Source: Phoebastria nigripes (lineage: Eukaryota > Chordata > Aves > Procellariiformes > Diomedeidae). From it: a stretch of DNA of 64,000 nt. The translations under genes and the position numbers were made by a program. The notes below the pieces were generated by a model, which worked only from the letters and a program-made list of their open reading frames with translations, did no database searches and was not told the origin of the DNA. The DNA lies in the NCBI GenBank assembly GCA_035582835.1, contig JAYKAV010002596.1, positions 421,376 through 485,375 on the forward strand. Reading direction: 5' to 3'. Below, in pieces: positions 31,770 to 45,352 of this stretch; the stretch's first letter is position 1; each line of letters starts with the position of its first letter.

Positions 31770-32998
31770 ATTTGTTATCATAAAATGATAGGCCTGACAA
31801 ATCTTGTGGCCTTCTACCATGGAGTGACTGCATTGGTAGATAAGGGAAGAGCAAGTGATGTCATCAATCTTGACTTCTGTAAGGCCTTTGACACGGTCCC
31901 ACACAACATCCTAAAGTTGCTAAATTGGAGAGATATGGATTTGATGAGTGTACTGTTTGATGGATAAGGAATTGGCTGGATGGCCACATCCAAAGAGTTC
32001 CAGTCAATGGCTCAGTGTCCAAATAGAGATCAGTAACAAGTGGTGTCCCTCAGGGGTCCATATTGGGACCAATACTGTTCAATATCTATATTAATGACAT
32101 AATGGGATTGAGTGCACCTTCAGCAAGATGACACCAAACTGAGTGGTGCAGTTGATTCACTTGAGGGAAAGGATGCCATCCAGAGAGACCTTGAAAGGCT
32201 GGAGAAGTGGGCTCTTGTGAACCTCATGAAGCTTAATGAGGTCAAGTGCAGGGTCCTACACCTAGGTCAGGGCAATCCCCAGTAGCAATACAGATCGGGA
32301 GTTGAATGGATTGAGAAAAGCCCTGTGGAGAAGGACTTGGGGGTACTGGTGGATGAAAAATTGGGCATGAGCCGACAATGTGCACTCACAACCAAGAAAG
32401 CCACCCGTATCCTGGGCTGCATCAAAAGAAGCGTGGCCAGCAGGTTGAGGGAATTGATTCTACTCCTCTACTCTGCTCTGGTGAGACCCCACCTGGAGTA
32501 TTGCATCCAGCTCTGGAGCCCTCAGCACAAGACAGATATGGACCTGTTAGAGCAGGTCCAGAGGAGGGCCGCAAAAACGATCAGAGGGCAGGAACACCTC
32601 TCCTATGAGGACAGGCTGAGAGAGTTGGGATTGTTCAGCCTAGAGAAGAGAAGGCTTCGGGGAGACCATATTGTGGCCTTTCAATACTTAAAGGAGACTT
32701 ATAAGAAGATGGGGACAGATATTTTAGTAGGGCCTGTTGCGACAGGACAAGGGGTAATGGTTTTAAACTAAAAGAGGGTAGATTCAGAAATTTTTTATGA
32801 TGAGGGTGGTGAAACACTGGAACGGATTGCCCAGGGAGATGGTAGATGCCCCATCCCTGGAAACATTCAAGGTCAGGTTGGACAGGGCTCTGAGCAACCT
32901 GATCTAGTTGAAGATGTCCCTGCCCATGGCAGGGGGGTTGGGCTAGATGACCTTTAAAGGTCCCTTCCAACTCAAACCATTCTTTGATTCTATGATCA
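31770..32998 (+). mobile_element. CR1 LINE, 3' 1.2 kb
   Basis: A plus-strand CR1 copy, truncated at its 5' side within the reverse transcriptase. It ends in the characteristic ATTCTTTGATTCTATGAT. The order is motif A region (31850-31905), motif B region (32035-32065), C-terminal ORF2 part (32325-32771) and a 3' UTR of about 230 bases. The 5' junction near 31770 is approximate. Confidence 0.94.
31782..32771 (+). pseudogene. CR1 reverse transcriptase fragment
   Basis: The first frame (to 31967) reads [20 protein letters not shown] and [20 protein letters not shown], with the motif A aspartate. The frame is then shifted, with motif B present around 32040 in altered form. At 32125-32140 a short deletion, compared with the copy at 63985, removes most of the catalytic FADD motif. 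The last frame, from about 32325, reads [56 protein letters not shown] and [14 protein letters not shown]. These are the normal CR1 C-terminal blocks. It is inactive. Confidence 0.9.
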
Positions 32999-32999
32999 T

Positions 33000-35900
33000 T
33001 AGTTGCAGATGTGCCTGTTTTTCATTTCACATTTTCTAGCATTTTGGAAGTAACCCTGCTTTCAGAAGCTAAGAATTTAATGTACCCAGCACATGGAAAG
33101 CATTCCTGACACTTTTTGTTTGTTTGTTTTGGGTGGTTTGTGTTTTTTTTTCCCCTACAGATTACTATTCCTTTGCTGGACCGTTAACAACTGAAAAAAA
33201 AAAAAAAATTAAAATACATATATAGTACAGTGCTCCATTTATTAGGCAGAATACATACAAATATTTGATAACTTTTACAGGCTGTATGAGGACATGTATA
33301 TGTTTTTACAAAATGTTTTTAATGAAATATTTTTGCATGGTCACTGAGATAAGTTCTAATATGTAAACTATTTTTTTATCATTTAAATCTATCTATCTAT
33401 TATCTAAATCTATCATCCTAGATGCTGAATTTGATATTAATCAAATGGATTTTTGAAAGATGAAAGAGATAGCACAATGTATCATCCAAAACCAAAAGGA
33501 GAATCACCATAAATAAAAAAAACCAGAACAATGAGAACAAAGCCTGTAAAAATGGCATTTAAATTAATTAATTTAACATAGCTTGTGAGTATAAAATAAT
33601 GAACCATAGATAAGAACATTTTATGGGTAAATAAAAGAAAGAAAAGTACCAGCTGCCTTGTTGCATGACTTGAGCAAGTCAGATTAGATTGTGAGTCTTT
33701 GTTACCAAATATATCAATTCAGTGTCCTTCTAGATGCAAATTACTTTGTTCTTATTTCTGTACAGTCATACTTGCATTACACAGTAGCATAAAACACTTA
33801 AGAAAATCCATGTTAAATTTGAAGAATATGGTGATATGGACATGTCTTCTGAGCTGAGTCAATAAATACACAAACACACATACTTACACGTATGTATAAT
33901 ACATCATTATTATTTCTAAGTTCACACTAGTAACTTCTATTTGGGAGTAAACTGTCCTCTGTTATGTATTTGCTAACAGACAGACATCAATACGAAGTAG
34001 AGGACATCTTTAAAGTTTACTCTGGCTTTCCTCACAGTATCTTGTTTATAGGTCTGTATCATTATTTAGATGCTTGTGTTAAAAAGCATATGCATTAATT
34101 ATTGCACTGAAAGGAATGAAATAACAGTGGGGTTTAGCTAGTCTAAGAAGATGAATTAGGTCTATTCTGTAGACTGTAGTTTTGATATCTGGCTATTGAA
34201 CACAATGCTTACCCTGCATCTCTGAAATGTTTATTGCTACTAAACACTTGTCAGTCTACTCAATCTTTACAAAATTTTTAAGTACAATAATATTTAGCTC
34301 AGACATTTAAATTGTAATGAGTCAAAAATGGAGGGATGTGGACAATGAAGATATTAATAGTTTTATGACATAACTTGAGAAATAACGGAGATATTATTTC
34401 TAATTAATTTATTCCAGCCATGTCATTAGTGCTTTTATAGTTGCAATTCTTCCTGAATTTCCTTTATAGACTATTTCTTTGGGTTTTTATATCTTGGCTA
34501 TTCATCGTTTCTTCTGGCTAAAATTTAATATGCAAGTAACTATATACAAGGTGTCTATGCAGATGTAACTTTACAGAGCTTCTTATAAAGCTTTATGTAT
34601 AATTTCTGTTTATAAGGACTTGGCAGTTAATTTAGAATACCTTTCATATGGTTTTCAATGCTCCTCTGTCATTTCTTTGTTAAGAAAAAGGCAGTAGGTG
34701 GGCCATGCATTCAATAATGCAAGAAATTGTTTCGTTTCTTCTTTTATTAAAAAAAAAAAAAAATTAAGCTGTTGAAAAATGTGATATAAATATAGTGAAG
34801 AGGAATTGTAACTAGCAACTCTAAGGCATCCTTCTTTTACAGAATCTTTAGCTATTTTCTGACAATTTTGACAAAGAACCTTTCAAGTTCTTCTGCAAGA
34901 ATAAGCATGATTGGTATGTTTTATAGTTGATTTGTATTGGTAGTATATTCTCTTAAATATTTGAAAAAACTGTGGGAATCTGCTTCTCAAAGAGACTGAA
35001 CATCAGGAGTTAATTAAACTCAGTAGATTCTTAAACTGCTTACAATAAACTAATATCACAAAGATAACATAGAAGATAAAAATGCTATTCAAGTGTTTTG
35101 AGGCACAGATTACCTCTGTCAATTGGAAATGTTTAGTCATTAAGTCAAATAAAAAGCAGTAGCTACATACCAAAGAATATGAACTACATAATTTCAATGT
35201 TGCACTAATAAAGTCCACAAATTTGTAAAACAGAATGAATGTTCTATCAGCAGTGTTCAGAATAACTCATATAATATTTAAAATGAGAAATATTGAAGTT
35301 AATTCTTTTTTTGATTGATTCTTTTCCTCTGATGTTCAATATTTTTTAGTAGTTAGCACCTACAAATTGACTTCATTTGTATTTTCCAAAACAGGGTGTA
35401 AATTGTTAGTATATTTTGAAGAAAAAATATTATCTTGGATAAATGAAACAGTCTGGATTCTTTATTATGTATTTTAAATCTAATTTTTCAGTGAGAAAGG
35501 TTATTTTAAGACTTGTTTCTTCAAAATTTATACACATAAATCTGGTTCAGCATGAACAGAAACAGATAAAACTTCTAAAGTGAGAACAACTAAGTGCAGA
35601 CAGAAAAAAAACCCAAACACTAAAATATTACTTAATGTTTCAAGTCCCAAATACAGCCACTTTCAAGAACCCTGTCCTTAGTTCTAGTGTATGTAACAGT
35701 GCTTATTCCAACTCCACAAAATTTAAAAAAAATTCCAAGTAAGAAGTCTATCAGAAGCAAAGTACAGCTTTACTTTTTTGTAATTGTCTGACAAGACACA
35801 AAGATTCATCAACCATACTCATAACATCTGAAGAGCACTACCACTACTTGTGTTGTTCAGTTAAACAATCAAAACCAGCACAAGGCTATTTTTGCTGCCT

Positions 35901-37760
35901 TGGATGAGTAAAAAATTAGTGCCTGTAAGAAGGGGTCCTGAAAATACTGTGCAGGGAGTCCATCCTGAACTTCTGTTGCAGCTACCACCAGCAAAGCTAC
36001 AATGATGGTCCACATTTCAGCTGTACTATATATAGTAGCAAGAACTACCATGGGCTGCAGCTTGTCCCTAATATAGCAGATTGTGAAGTGGTGTGGCTGA
36101 GACACGGTTTGAGACATGGGCTGCTCCTTGGAGGTTGGAGACCTGTTCATCTCTGTGCTGTTGTGTCCCCGGTGCCGCTTGTGTCCTCAGTGGCATGACA
36201 GTTACGCCTATTGGCCTAAGTACTTTCAGGATCACAGCTCTCAAACTATACACCGTATGCAAAGTATATACAGTAAATGCCAAATTCTGGTACAAATGAC
36301 TTAGAATTAATAAAATCTCCAAAAGATTGAAAGAGAGAGGAAAAGCGGTGTGATTTAGGGAGAGAACAGACAAATGAGCTAATTTATCTTCTGGTAAACT
36401 GGTGTAATCCCAGAGAAAATCTTTTAACAGATTTGAATTGTTTCTGCTTTTATATTTTTTTGCATAATCTGGCAAGTAATCTTCAATATGTTCAGGATTA
36501 CTAAAAAATAATACTAGGCTTACTGATTAGGTACCCATCTGGATTAAAGATAGCTGCACTAAATGTTAATCTCTTCTGTTTCCCATGTTAAATGTTTTAC
36601 ATTAAATAATTAATTTCTATATGTACACTCTCTTTGAAATGTTGTATTTCTATTATTAGTGTTGTTATTGATAGATACAAAACATTCCTTTTGGAGGTCA
36701 CCACCTCAGAAATCTTAAACTGACTACCTGCAATTTAGAGAGTTTATAAGGAATATAACTTTATTTTTCTCATTTGCTAGACTTCATCAAATTTTTTCAG
36801 ACTATTTCAATTTTAGCAAAGAGTAAATTAGAAGAATAGTTTCCTAGAAACAGCTCTAAATTACAAAATCTGATATTAACATTACATATATATGTATAAT
36901 CTGATATAAATAAATAAATAAATAAATATGGAGTTTTTTTGTATGTTTATTAATAAGTTCTCCTCTAGTAATACTCTTTTATTAATTCTGTTCTATATCA
37001 TTTAGTATTACTTTTCTAGTAATACACAAATTTTGTTTATTTTAGTCTTTCCAAGTTATTATGAGGTGAAAAAATTAGATTCTAAACTGATAGTTTCTTG
37101 GATATTATGACTGAGATTGCCCCATTAGAGTAGAACAAATAGGGCCAATGGACCTCTTGAGATTCACCTTGTAGAGTACTTCTATAAACATTTTCCTTGG
37201 GAATCCAGTTAATCAGCCATAAATTCTACCAGCTTAAAATGAAGTGTGAGTATGAAGACATCCTGTGCTCTGTGTGTAATGCAGGTAGTTGATGTGTCTT
37301 GCAGTCTAAGGATATTTTTGTGTTATGTTCTGGTTCTTTTTGTTCTTTCTTTCTCATCTTTTCTCCTGGAAAAAAAAAGAAAATAAATAAATTTCATCTT
37401 TTTTTTTTTATTGAATTTTTCTGCTACCCGCCTCCTGTCCAATGTGGAGAACTCTGAACCAAGCATTCTTGATATAAACCTTAAAGACTGACTTTCTTAT
37501 GTTTATCTGACTTACATTTTCTCTTTCACAGCAACGATTTACCTATTAATTTCTGATGTGTAAACCTTTTGTACTTTATGTGGAAGTGGAGGACAATGGA
37601 GGATAGTAAGAATCAAAAACATAAGCCTGGACCCAGATATCTGCAAAACTATGATGTGGAATTATTATTGACTGTGAAATGTTAGACTAATCAGCAAAAC
37701 CTGTTTTGCATTTATCTTTATGTTGCAGCTCTCTAAATAAAGGGGACTTCAATATATAAA
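33000..37760. other. Non-coding AT-rich stretch
   Basis: No gene is recognised. It holds an ATCT-type repeat near 33387-33410, poly-A at 34748-34764 and an AAAT repeat at 36906-36928. A 135-codon minus-strand frame at 36475-36068 has no recognisable domain. Confidence 0.6.
36906..36928. repeat. (AAAT)n microsatellite
   Basis: About five to six AAAT units. A simple repeat. Confidence 0.85.
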
Positions 37761-37763
37761 GCA

Positions 37764-38084
37764 GGATATAAGAAAGACAGAGAGAGACTTTTTACCGAGG
37801 CCTCTAGTGACAGGATAAGGGACAATGGGTTTAAACTGAAAGCAGGTAGATTTAAACTGGACGTAAGGAAGAGGTTTTTTATGGTGAGAGTGGTGATTCA
37901 CTGGACCAGATTGCCCAGAGAAGTTGTGGATGCCCCATCATTGGAAGTGTTCAAGGTCAGGTTGGACAGAGCTTTGAGCAACCTGATCTAGTTGAAGATG
38001 TCCCTGCCCACAGCAGGGAGGGTTGGACTAGCTGACCTTTAAAGGTCCCTTCCAACCCAAACCATTCTATGATTCTATGTTTCT
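37764..38084 (+). mobile_element. CR1 LINE, 3' end fragment
   Basis: A plus-strand CR1 3' end of about 320 bases. It has the GACAGGATAAGGGACAATGGG segment end, the stretch encoding the usual LPREVVDAP-type terminus in altered form, and the GGTCCCTTCCAACCCAAACC block ending in ATTCTATGATTCTATG. It is closely related to the 3' part of the copy at 31770, and is 5' truncated. Confidence 0.95.
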
Positions 38085-38085
38085 A

Positions 38086-41000
38086 TTAAGAAGTGCAAGT
38101 TACAGGCATGTTTTACCACTATTTTATTTACTACTATTTATTACAGCCACCTTTATACAAATGGCATCTTCTTCCATCTTCCTGCTGGTACAAAGTCACC
38201 ATGTAAAAAAAATCACATAGTCTTTGGCACAGACTAAGTGAGAATGACTCTCCAATCTCAGGCAAGGTGAGAATAGGGGACACACCTGGGAAATGAGGGA
38301 TCTGGGCTCCATTTCTGTTCCAGCAGGTATTTACATATTTTTCTCAAATATGGGGGCATTCAATGGGAAAGAAGAGGCTCTTTCCCCCATACCAAAATCC
38401 CTCCAGTTTCACGGACTAATTCTCTGGGAGGAATTAATGACTTTCAAAGCTACTGATGCCAAACCTGTACTGCCTACGTTGAGATTCTAAGTAGGAAAGC
38501 AGTATTATTACTAGCTGTATGAGGCAAGTTCTGACAAACATCTTTCTAATCGACACTATTGGGCAAATACAGGTCAAATTCAGGAATAGGTTTGGAATAA
38601 TGGAATGTTACCCCAACCTCCTCAGCAAACCTACTAGTCACCAGTTTTTCCATTCTCTTACAATGGCACCGATCTTGCCTGTAACACGATATCCACCTCA
38701 TTTTATTCAGCTTTGTAGATTCCATTTTGAAAAATAATGGGACTTCCCTAAATAAGAGGTCTTTCTCATTGAATCTATAAAATACTGGGAAAATCTCCCA
38801 CCATAGAAAACAAAAGTGGCAACAGAGTGAATTCATAAGGCACTCCATTGCATAACTCTCATATAAACTCAAGTTTTCCTTACACAAAGGAATTAATTTT
38901 TTATCTTTATAGTAATACCAAAACTGATCAAAAGCCATGAAGATAAAGGGTGTTTATTTCACTTTAATCAAAGCATAATCAAAGGCTATATCACATATAA
39001 ATATGGCATAAACCAAATTGCCTTTATTGAGGATATTCAAATGACACTGTCATGTTTTACTGCTCACAAATAGCCTTTTTTTATACGTGGTACATGTATC
39101 AGCGGCCGTATTCAACCAATGTTGCTGCTTTTATTGTCAAAGTCCATGTAAAGATGGACTGGTAAAAAGGCAATAAATGATTGGCATGTGCTCTTAGTTT
39201 TGGTTATGGATCAGTTTCTGTCATAATTCAGTGCAGATGTACTGAATGTCACTGGATGTCAGAAATGTCAAGACCCTTAAAACCAAAGCCAAAATCCAAG
39301 ATGTAAATTGTGACATCAAGGTTCATAGCATTGGCCTCTGAAGGGTCTGTTTGATCTTCCAGAACATAAACCTTGGCTTCAGTTTTCGTTAAAGTACGTA
39401 GTGTTTTTATGGGTTTTATGCTCTAAAAAAAAAAGTATTTAAAAAGGGAGGAAAAGGAAATTCCACAGTAAAAACTGTAATTGAGAGTAGAATGACAGCA
39501 TGAGGATCCAGATCATGAATTTACTCTTCATCTTAAAATATATACAAGGCATCTGTACCCTAATCTCACTTTACATAAATGTTCCCAATGGATAAACACC
39601 TTTATGAGTGAAGCCTCATCCTCAAAAAACTTTATATTATGATACAACTTATCAGAATGACATTAGCTGACCACTCATCATTTCTCTTAAATGAAGCAAT
39701 TAATTTCTTCTCATGAAGTCCACTCAGTGCTGAGGATAATAAAGGATGATATTCCTCTTAACATTTCATTTTATGTTTGAAATCAAATCCTTTGTACTGT
39801 GTTTAATGGAAAAATCCACAATGTTAATGTGATAGTCCTTTACAAATTTTTTGCTAAATATAATGTTTTTACTTATTTATTTTCTCCTTTGCAATACATG
39901 AAATTTTGCTGCATTTTTTCAGTCTTTTTTATTTCATCTGTCTGAATCTTTAAATAAATTTCCCTATTTATTTTCAGTGCTAACTTTGGTTCTTTTTCTC
40001 TTTTATTATTACAGTCATATTATGACACTAATAAAACAAAAGAAAAAAAGGTGAAGTCATATTAGTAGATGAATTAGTTCTCACTTATCATTACACTGTT
40101 TACAGGGAATGTATAACATCCACAATATCAGCAGTAAATCAAGAATTGTTGCATTATTTCTCCAGAAATAATATAAGAAATGTATTGGAGAATGGATTTC
40201 TGACATATATTTTTAATACAGTTTGGTGATTAGCTTTCCCCCACTTCAAATATTTTCCTTCTCCATTAACAAAGTGAAATCATATCAAAAGTTCAATATT
40301 TGTAAAAGTTTATTTCTGTAATTATTATTATTTTAAAGACATACACTGAGGATGCATGGGGAGCAAAAATGCAGGCAAAAATGTGTAATGATTTGATCAG
40401 CAGGGTAGTACTAATGGTCACTGACAAATATACTCTGGTTTTTTTTCACCTGATCTGCAAAAGGTAGTCATCTAACCAATGTTCTAATTTTAGATACTGC
40501 TTTTGTAAAAGCCATGAAGGTGTATGGATAAAAGTGAGACAGAGTTTGTAGAAGATGTATTTTATATAAATAATATAGATTGTGGGGGGAAGGGGGGAGA
40601 AAAAAAAACGTTGAGGAAACAAACTTTTCCTATTCTCTGAAGTCCAGAAGAAGAAACGTCAAGCCAAAAATCACTGTAAGTTTAACTTAATTATGTTACT
40701 GAATTAGATAACGTAAAGAAAAAGGTGACTGGCACTTGCAACGTAAAGGGGGATGTTAGGAAGGGAAGAAAGGGATAAATTTTCTGTATCTTTATCAGGT
40801 TATGGAGAATTTTTCAAAGCAACAAATAATAGCTTTATGTCAATTAACACCTACTTTCAGTTGAAGTATGACTTATGTTTTGGAAAAGTATAACAAGGAG
40901 GGCCTGCCTGGCAGCTTCTAAGCAACTAAGCCAGTTGATTTCAGGGGAAGTATGCCAAATAACATCACACATTACTTTGTCTCGTAACTGACAGATGCTG

Positions 41001-42667
41001 ACAGTTCATAGTTTTTGTCCAATTCATATTAAAATTAATGAGACTATTTCTATTGACTTTACAGAGTTGTGGATCTGACCAATGTCTCTGGTTAAAATGA
41101 ATAGAGCAATTTCTATTCCTGCCATTAGTATTTACAAATAGAGAAGAGCTCTGTCCTTACTCAACATATTTAAACAAATTTTTAGAAATTATTTCATAAA
41201 ATGATTTCCACAAATTCTTTTAAATTAAACTGATAATGCAATGTAAATTATCAGAAAGGTCAGGGACCATGAAGACACCCAACACCACACAATGGTGAAC
41301 ATTAAATTTGTCAGCATGCTGTTACAATACCTTGTTGCTATCAGTTCACTGTTCCCTTTCTCTTGCCTTTTTTCAGTAATGATGATCATGATGGTGACAA
41401 TTATACATAACAGAAGTCTTAGTTACAGATAATGACAGTGAAGCCCGCTGATTTTTTTTCTTTTCCATTTTGTATTTTCATGTGAAACTATTATTTCTCA
41501 TCAGATTTTTTCTTTATCCTGTCACTGTTCTGTGCTGTCTGAGCTGCAGACAGGACTCCAGCATAGCTGTTCCTAATGTGCCCTTCCTCCTCTCTTAAAT
41601 TTGTCACCTAAGCTGATGATTTACAGTACGACAAATTGGTCTATCTCCCTCTCCACCCCTGTTGCAAAAACTCAAGTGCTACTTCTGCCAGGCGTAGTAT
41701 CATGCCTGCTAGGCACTGCCAAGCCCCTCAGTGCCTTGATCTGTAGTGACTCCCCACAGTTCCTCATGTGTTCAGTGCGAGAGAATATTTTCTACAAAAA
41801 AGATTTATAATGTACATCATTTGATTAAATAAAGGACCCACATAAGGGCTAAGGGTCTCACGTGAGTGAGGAACATGCTTGTACTGACGCACTGCAGAGA
41901 AAACATTTGGTATGAATGCACAGCACAACCTTTACACCTGCATTGGTCAACTATGAAAGATTCCTTATCTCTGAACTGAACATATATGCTTTATTCTGGG
42001 TTATAACAAAGGGCTCGATACCAGAGAGAGACTTGTTAGGCAGTCTTAATTAATGATCTTAAATAAGATCAGAATTTCGGTTAATAAAGACGTCATCTAA
42101 ACACTCCAGAATTCCAGAAACCTAGCAAAAAGATGGAAACAAATATTTCCAATATAAGAAGTTAAAACATTTTTCAAAAGTTTTTTTTTTTAAATGTTCT
42201 TCATGTCAGCACAAATCTGAGACTTTTACAATCATAGGTTTAATGTTTTATGCCTCATGCAAAATACGATGCTTTTAGCAAGTCTGTGCCCTCTAGCATC
42301 ATACTTTGGTTGCTAGCTTAGTACAGATTCAAAAGTATTAGTAACAGTTAATGCATCACCAACTCTCTGTGTCTGTAGTAGTAGCAGAAACAACAGTGGT
42401 TTTAATCCTTACAATGTCATTGAAAAATAATTGTTTTCAGAGGTTTTTTTGTAGCAAAGTCCTCCAACAATCCTGCTCACACATCTATAGTCATAAGCAA
42501 AATTCAATCCTTAGCAACATCCTTAACATTTTGTATCAGGTTGCACCACAAAAACTGTAGCATGGAATGCTTTTTCAATGAAAATAAGCCCATAAGAGAA
42601 AAAAAAAAAAAAATCTATTTTTATTTATCTACCTCTGCTTTATTACTTAAAGGAAACAGTAAAAACA
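38086..42667. other. Non-coding AT-rich stretch
   Basis: No gene is recognised. A 130-codon minus-strand frame (38938-38546) and shorter ones have no recognisable domain. Poly-A runs occur near 39426 and 40600. Confidence 0.6.
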
Positions 42668-42836
42668 AACACTGGAGCAGGTTGCCCAGAGTGGTTGTGG
42701 AGTCTCCATCCTTGGAGATATTCAAAACCCAACAACACAGCCCTGAACAACCCACCTTAGCTGATCATACTTCCTCTGAGCATGGGAATGGACTAGACAA
42801 TCTCTAGAGCTGTCTTCCCACCTCGACGATTTTGTT
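42668..42836 (+). mobile_element. Diverged CR1 3' end fragment
   Basis: About 170 bases match the CR1 terminal coding segment and 3' [22 protein letters not shown] in one frame, then a decayed region corresponding to the usual 'GGGTTGGACTAGATGA' and final block. The terminal octamer is degraded to ACGATTTTG. It is old and 5' truncated, and directly follows a poly-A run at 42600-42613. Confidence 0.85.
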
Positions 42837-42839
42837 AAG

Positions 42840-43779
42840 AGTGTATGACTGGTAATTCATTTGTTAAGCAAGCCAGTAAAGTGGTATGAAATATGTTTTT
42901 GCCAGATCATCAATGCAATGTTTGAGATAATGCGACCTTTGTGTACCCTTTCCCCCCCTTCTTGTTTGCTCTTGGTATTTCTGTATGAAATAACAGCCAT
43001 ATGCTTGCATCCTACCACATTTTCCTTGATCACCTTTATATTCCTTTACTTCTTTCTCTGTTTTAGGTTACTAACTTTTAAGACTGTGTCTATTACTTTT
43101 ATGAGCATCATACTACTTAAATATGTGCTATATTTTACAGGTGGAGAAGAGAGACAGAGAATTAATTTCTCTCTTTTTTGGTTCAGACTGTTAACGCCAG
43201 GGAAAGGACACAAGGTCCTGACCAGAGGAGGCATCACCTATGAGAGCAATGCTGTGTTTGTGAAATTTGCTGGGTATCTGTGAAGCGGTCCTATGGAAAG
43301 CAGACGGGGGAACCACACTGTATGTACTGCTCGTGGTGCTTAGNGAGACTGTCCATCAGGAGTGCAATGGCCATAACCTATGTATCTGAAAGATGCCTAT
43401 GTCGATTTAACCCACATTTAGGGCTTGCTCAGACTCTAAACAGTCTGGAATTATAAACAGAAGAAAAAAGTAGAAAAGTACAAATACAAAAATTATATTA
43501 CTTTGCAGTATGTTTATGAAAGGATGTCAGGGTCATAAATAGGCTTCAGGAAACTGCTAGAAAAGTAATTCAAGTTCCAGGGTTCCAGGAACCCTGCTAA
43601 TATTTTATCTGAAAGAGGTTTATGCAGTAACTTGATCATAATCTGTAGTTGCTTATAACAGAAAAGAAGATAGCTTAGCTGACTACAACATAGCAAAAGC
43701 TGCTATCAAAAATCTGAAGCCAGAGGAATTTAGACTACAGATAAGGTAAACAGTTTTAGCAGTGGAATGCCAGGGAGCA
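42840..43779. other. Non-coding stretch
   Basis: A 140-codon plus frame at 42861-43283 has several hydrophobic segments but no family resemblance. A pyrimidine-rich TTTTACAG at 43133-43140 resembles a splice acceptor. Nothing firmer is seen. Confidence 0.5.
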
Positions 43780-44190
43780 GTGAGGGCCAACTACTCCCAA
43801 AGGGATGGGAATCCAGGAGCCAAGGCTGACCCTGCACAGAGTGTGCCCTTGCTGATGGGGAACAGTCCTGCAAGGACTGAACACAGGGGCAGAGCTGAGG
43901 ACAGGTGATAGGGTCCATCGACATGACAAGCAATGAACCAGGTCCAGAGTCCCTCCAAGACCTCACCTGAGAGCAAAAGAGAAGGGATCAGGGACAGATG
44001 GAGGCAAGCCAAATCATAGGGATGAGGGGTATATCCAGGGGACAGGGACAGGGCTGCAGGCCAGCATTTCTACAGCATTGCTGGGGCAGGGACTGGTGGC
44101 CCTGGAGCTGAGATCAAATGGGGTCCTAGATCCATGTGCAGGGGTGCGTGAGGGTCCCAGGTGAGGTTGTTAATGCCCTGAGGGCTATGA
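43780..44190. other. GC-rich patch of unknown nature
   Basis: About 400 bases are clearly richer in G and C than their surroundings and rich in GGGACAGGG-like words, without poly-A, without a long frame and without CR1 or LTR landmarks that I recognise. It could be an old repeat of another family, a decayed exon or UTR, or a small regulatory island. Confidence 0.4.
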
Positions 44191-45324
44191 CTAGATGTTA
44201 TGAATTCTCCACCACTTCAAGATCTTTCAAGTGATATTGGTATTGTAACTCAGCCAGGATGTGTCATGTACTGTTTTTTCAAACACATTGAGCATGATTC
44301 CCTTGCTGACGCAGCTTTCTAGGTGCTTACAATTCTGCTTCACTGGCATTAATATATATAATTAGACTAACACTTATAGCATTAAATATACTGTAAATGG
44401 ATATCTTTGCATCACTTTCAGATGAGAATTAGACTAATTTTTAGTGCAATAGTATGCGATCGATTCAGTTTAGAAATGCTAGTGTCTTTTGTTTCCTGTC
44501 TTATTGATCATGCATTAGATAAATTCAAAAGCTTTTGCTGAGATGCAAAGATGAAACCTTTGCACTGGAAAAACAATTTTCTCAGCCAAGTGAAGTTCCT
44601 CGGTAATTCAGATGAGACAATACAGATGTTTCATATGTTTTCTTTGACTTTGAAAAAAATAAAAATAAAACCGATGCAGAACACCATTCTGACAATATCA
44701 AAAGGCATAGGGCCATTGCAATCATGCTTAGTTTTGCCCTAGGGTTTCTTTTTCACAAACCTTTATTATGAAATTGCAACTTTATAATTCTTATTTACAA
44801 TTACTTGTTGCATAAAACAATCTATTAATGTCTACAATTTATAGTGATCCTTCATGTTCATCTTCTTTCTTTATTTTCTTTTTTTAATGAGCTTAGGATA
44901 ATTAGAAAGAGTGAGGATGGATGAGATATTCTTAGTCAATGCTTTTACTGACACCTTCTAATGCAAGCTCCAAATAGCTGTATTTTATTTTAAGCAAAAT
45001 TTAATCAAAATCCAGATCATACTTGGTTCACATTGCATATGAAATTAAATGCCTGTAATTCTCTATNCTTGAATTTCAAATATTCCTTCAATGTTTTTGG
45101 GGGGGGGAGGTTGTTAGGTATCCAAATGCATATTTTAGCTAATCAATGCTAATTTATGACCAACGCATATAGTAGATTTATGACTAAATATACAGTTAAG
45201 AAGTTATATTTAGGAATCTGTGTTTGAAAACTGAGCCTTGGAAATTCCTTCATACTGCATGTATGACATTAATTCTATTTGATGTTACATTAACACTTCA
45301 CAGGGATTAACGAGCACATAATAT

Positions 45325-45352
45325 AGTGTGTGTGTGTATGTGTGTGTGTATG
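45325..45352. repeat. (GT)n microsatellite
   Basis: About 13 GT units, interrupted twice by AT. Confidence 0.88.

Noticed and set aside
36068..36475. 135-codon minus-strand ORF
   Set aside because: No domain is recognised and no splice or promoter context is seen; such lengths occur by chance in 64 kb.
42861..43283. 140-codon plus-strand ORF with hydrophobic stretches
   Set aside because: Hydrophobicity follows from T-rich sequence; no family resemblance and no supporting signals.
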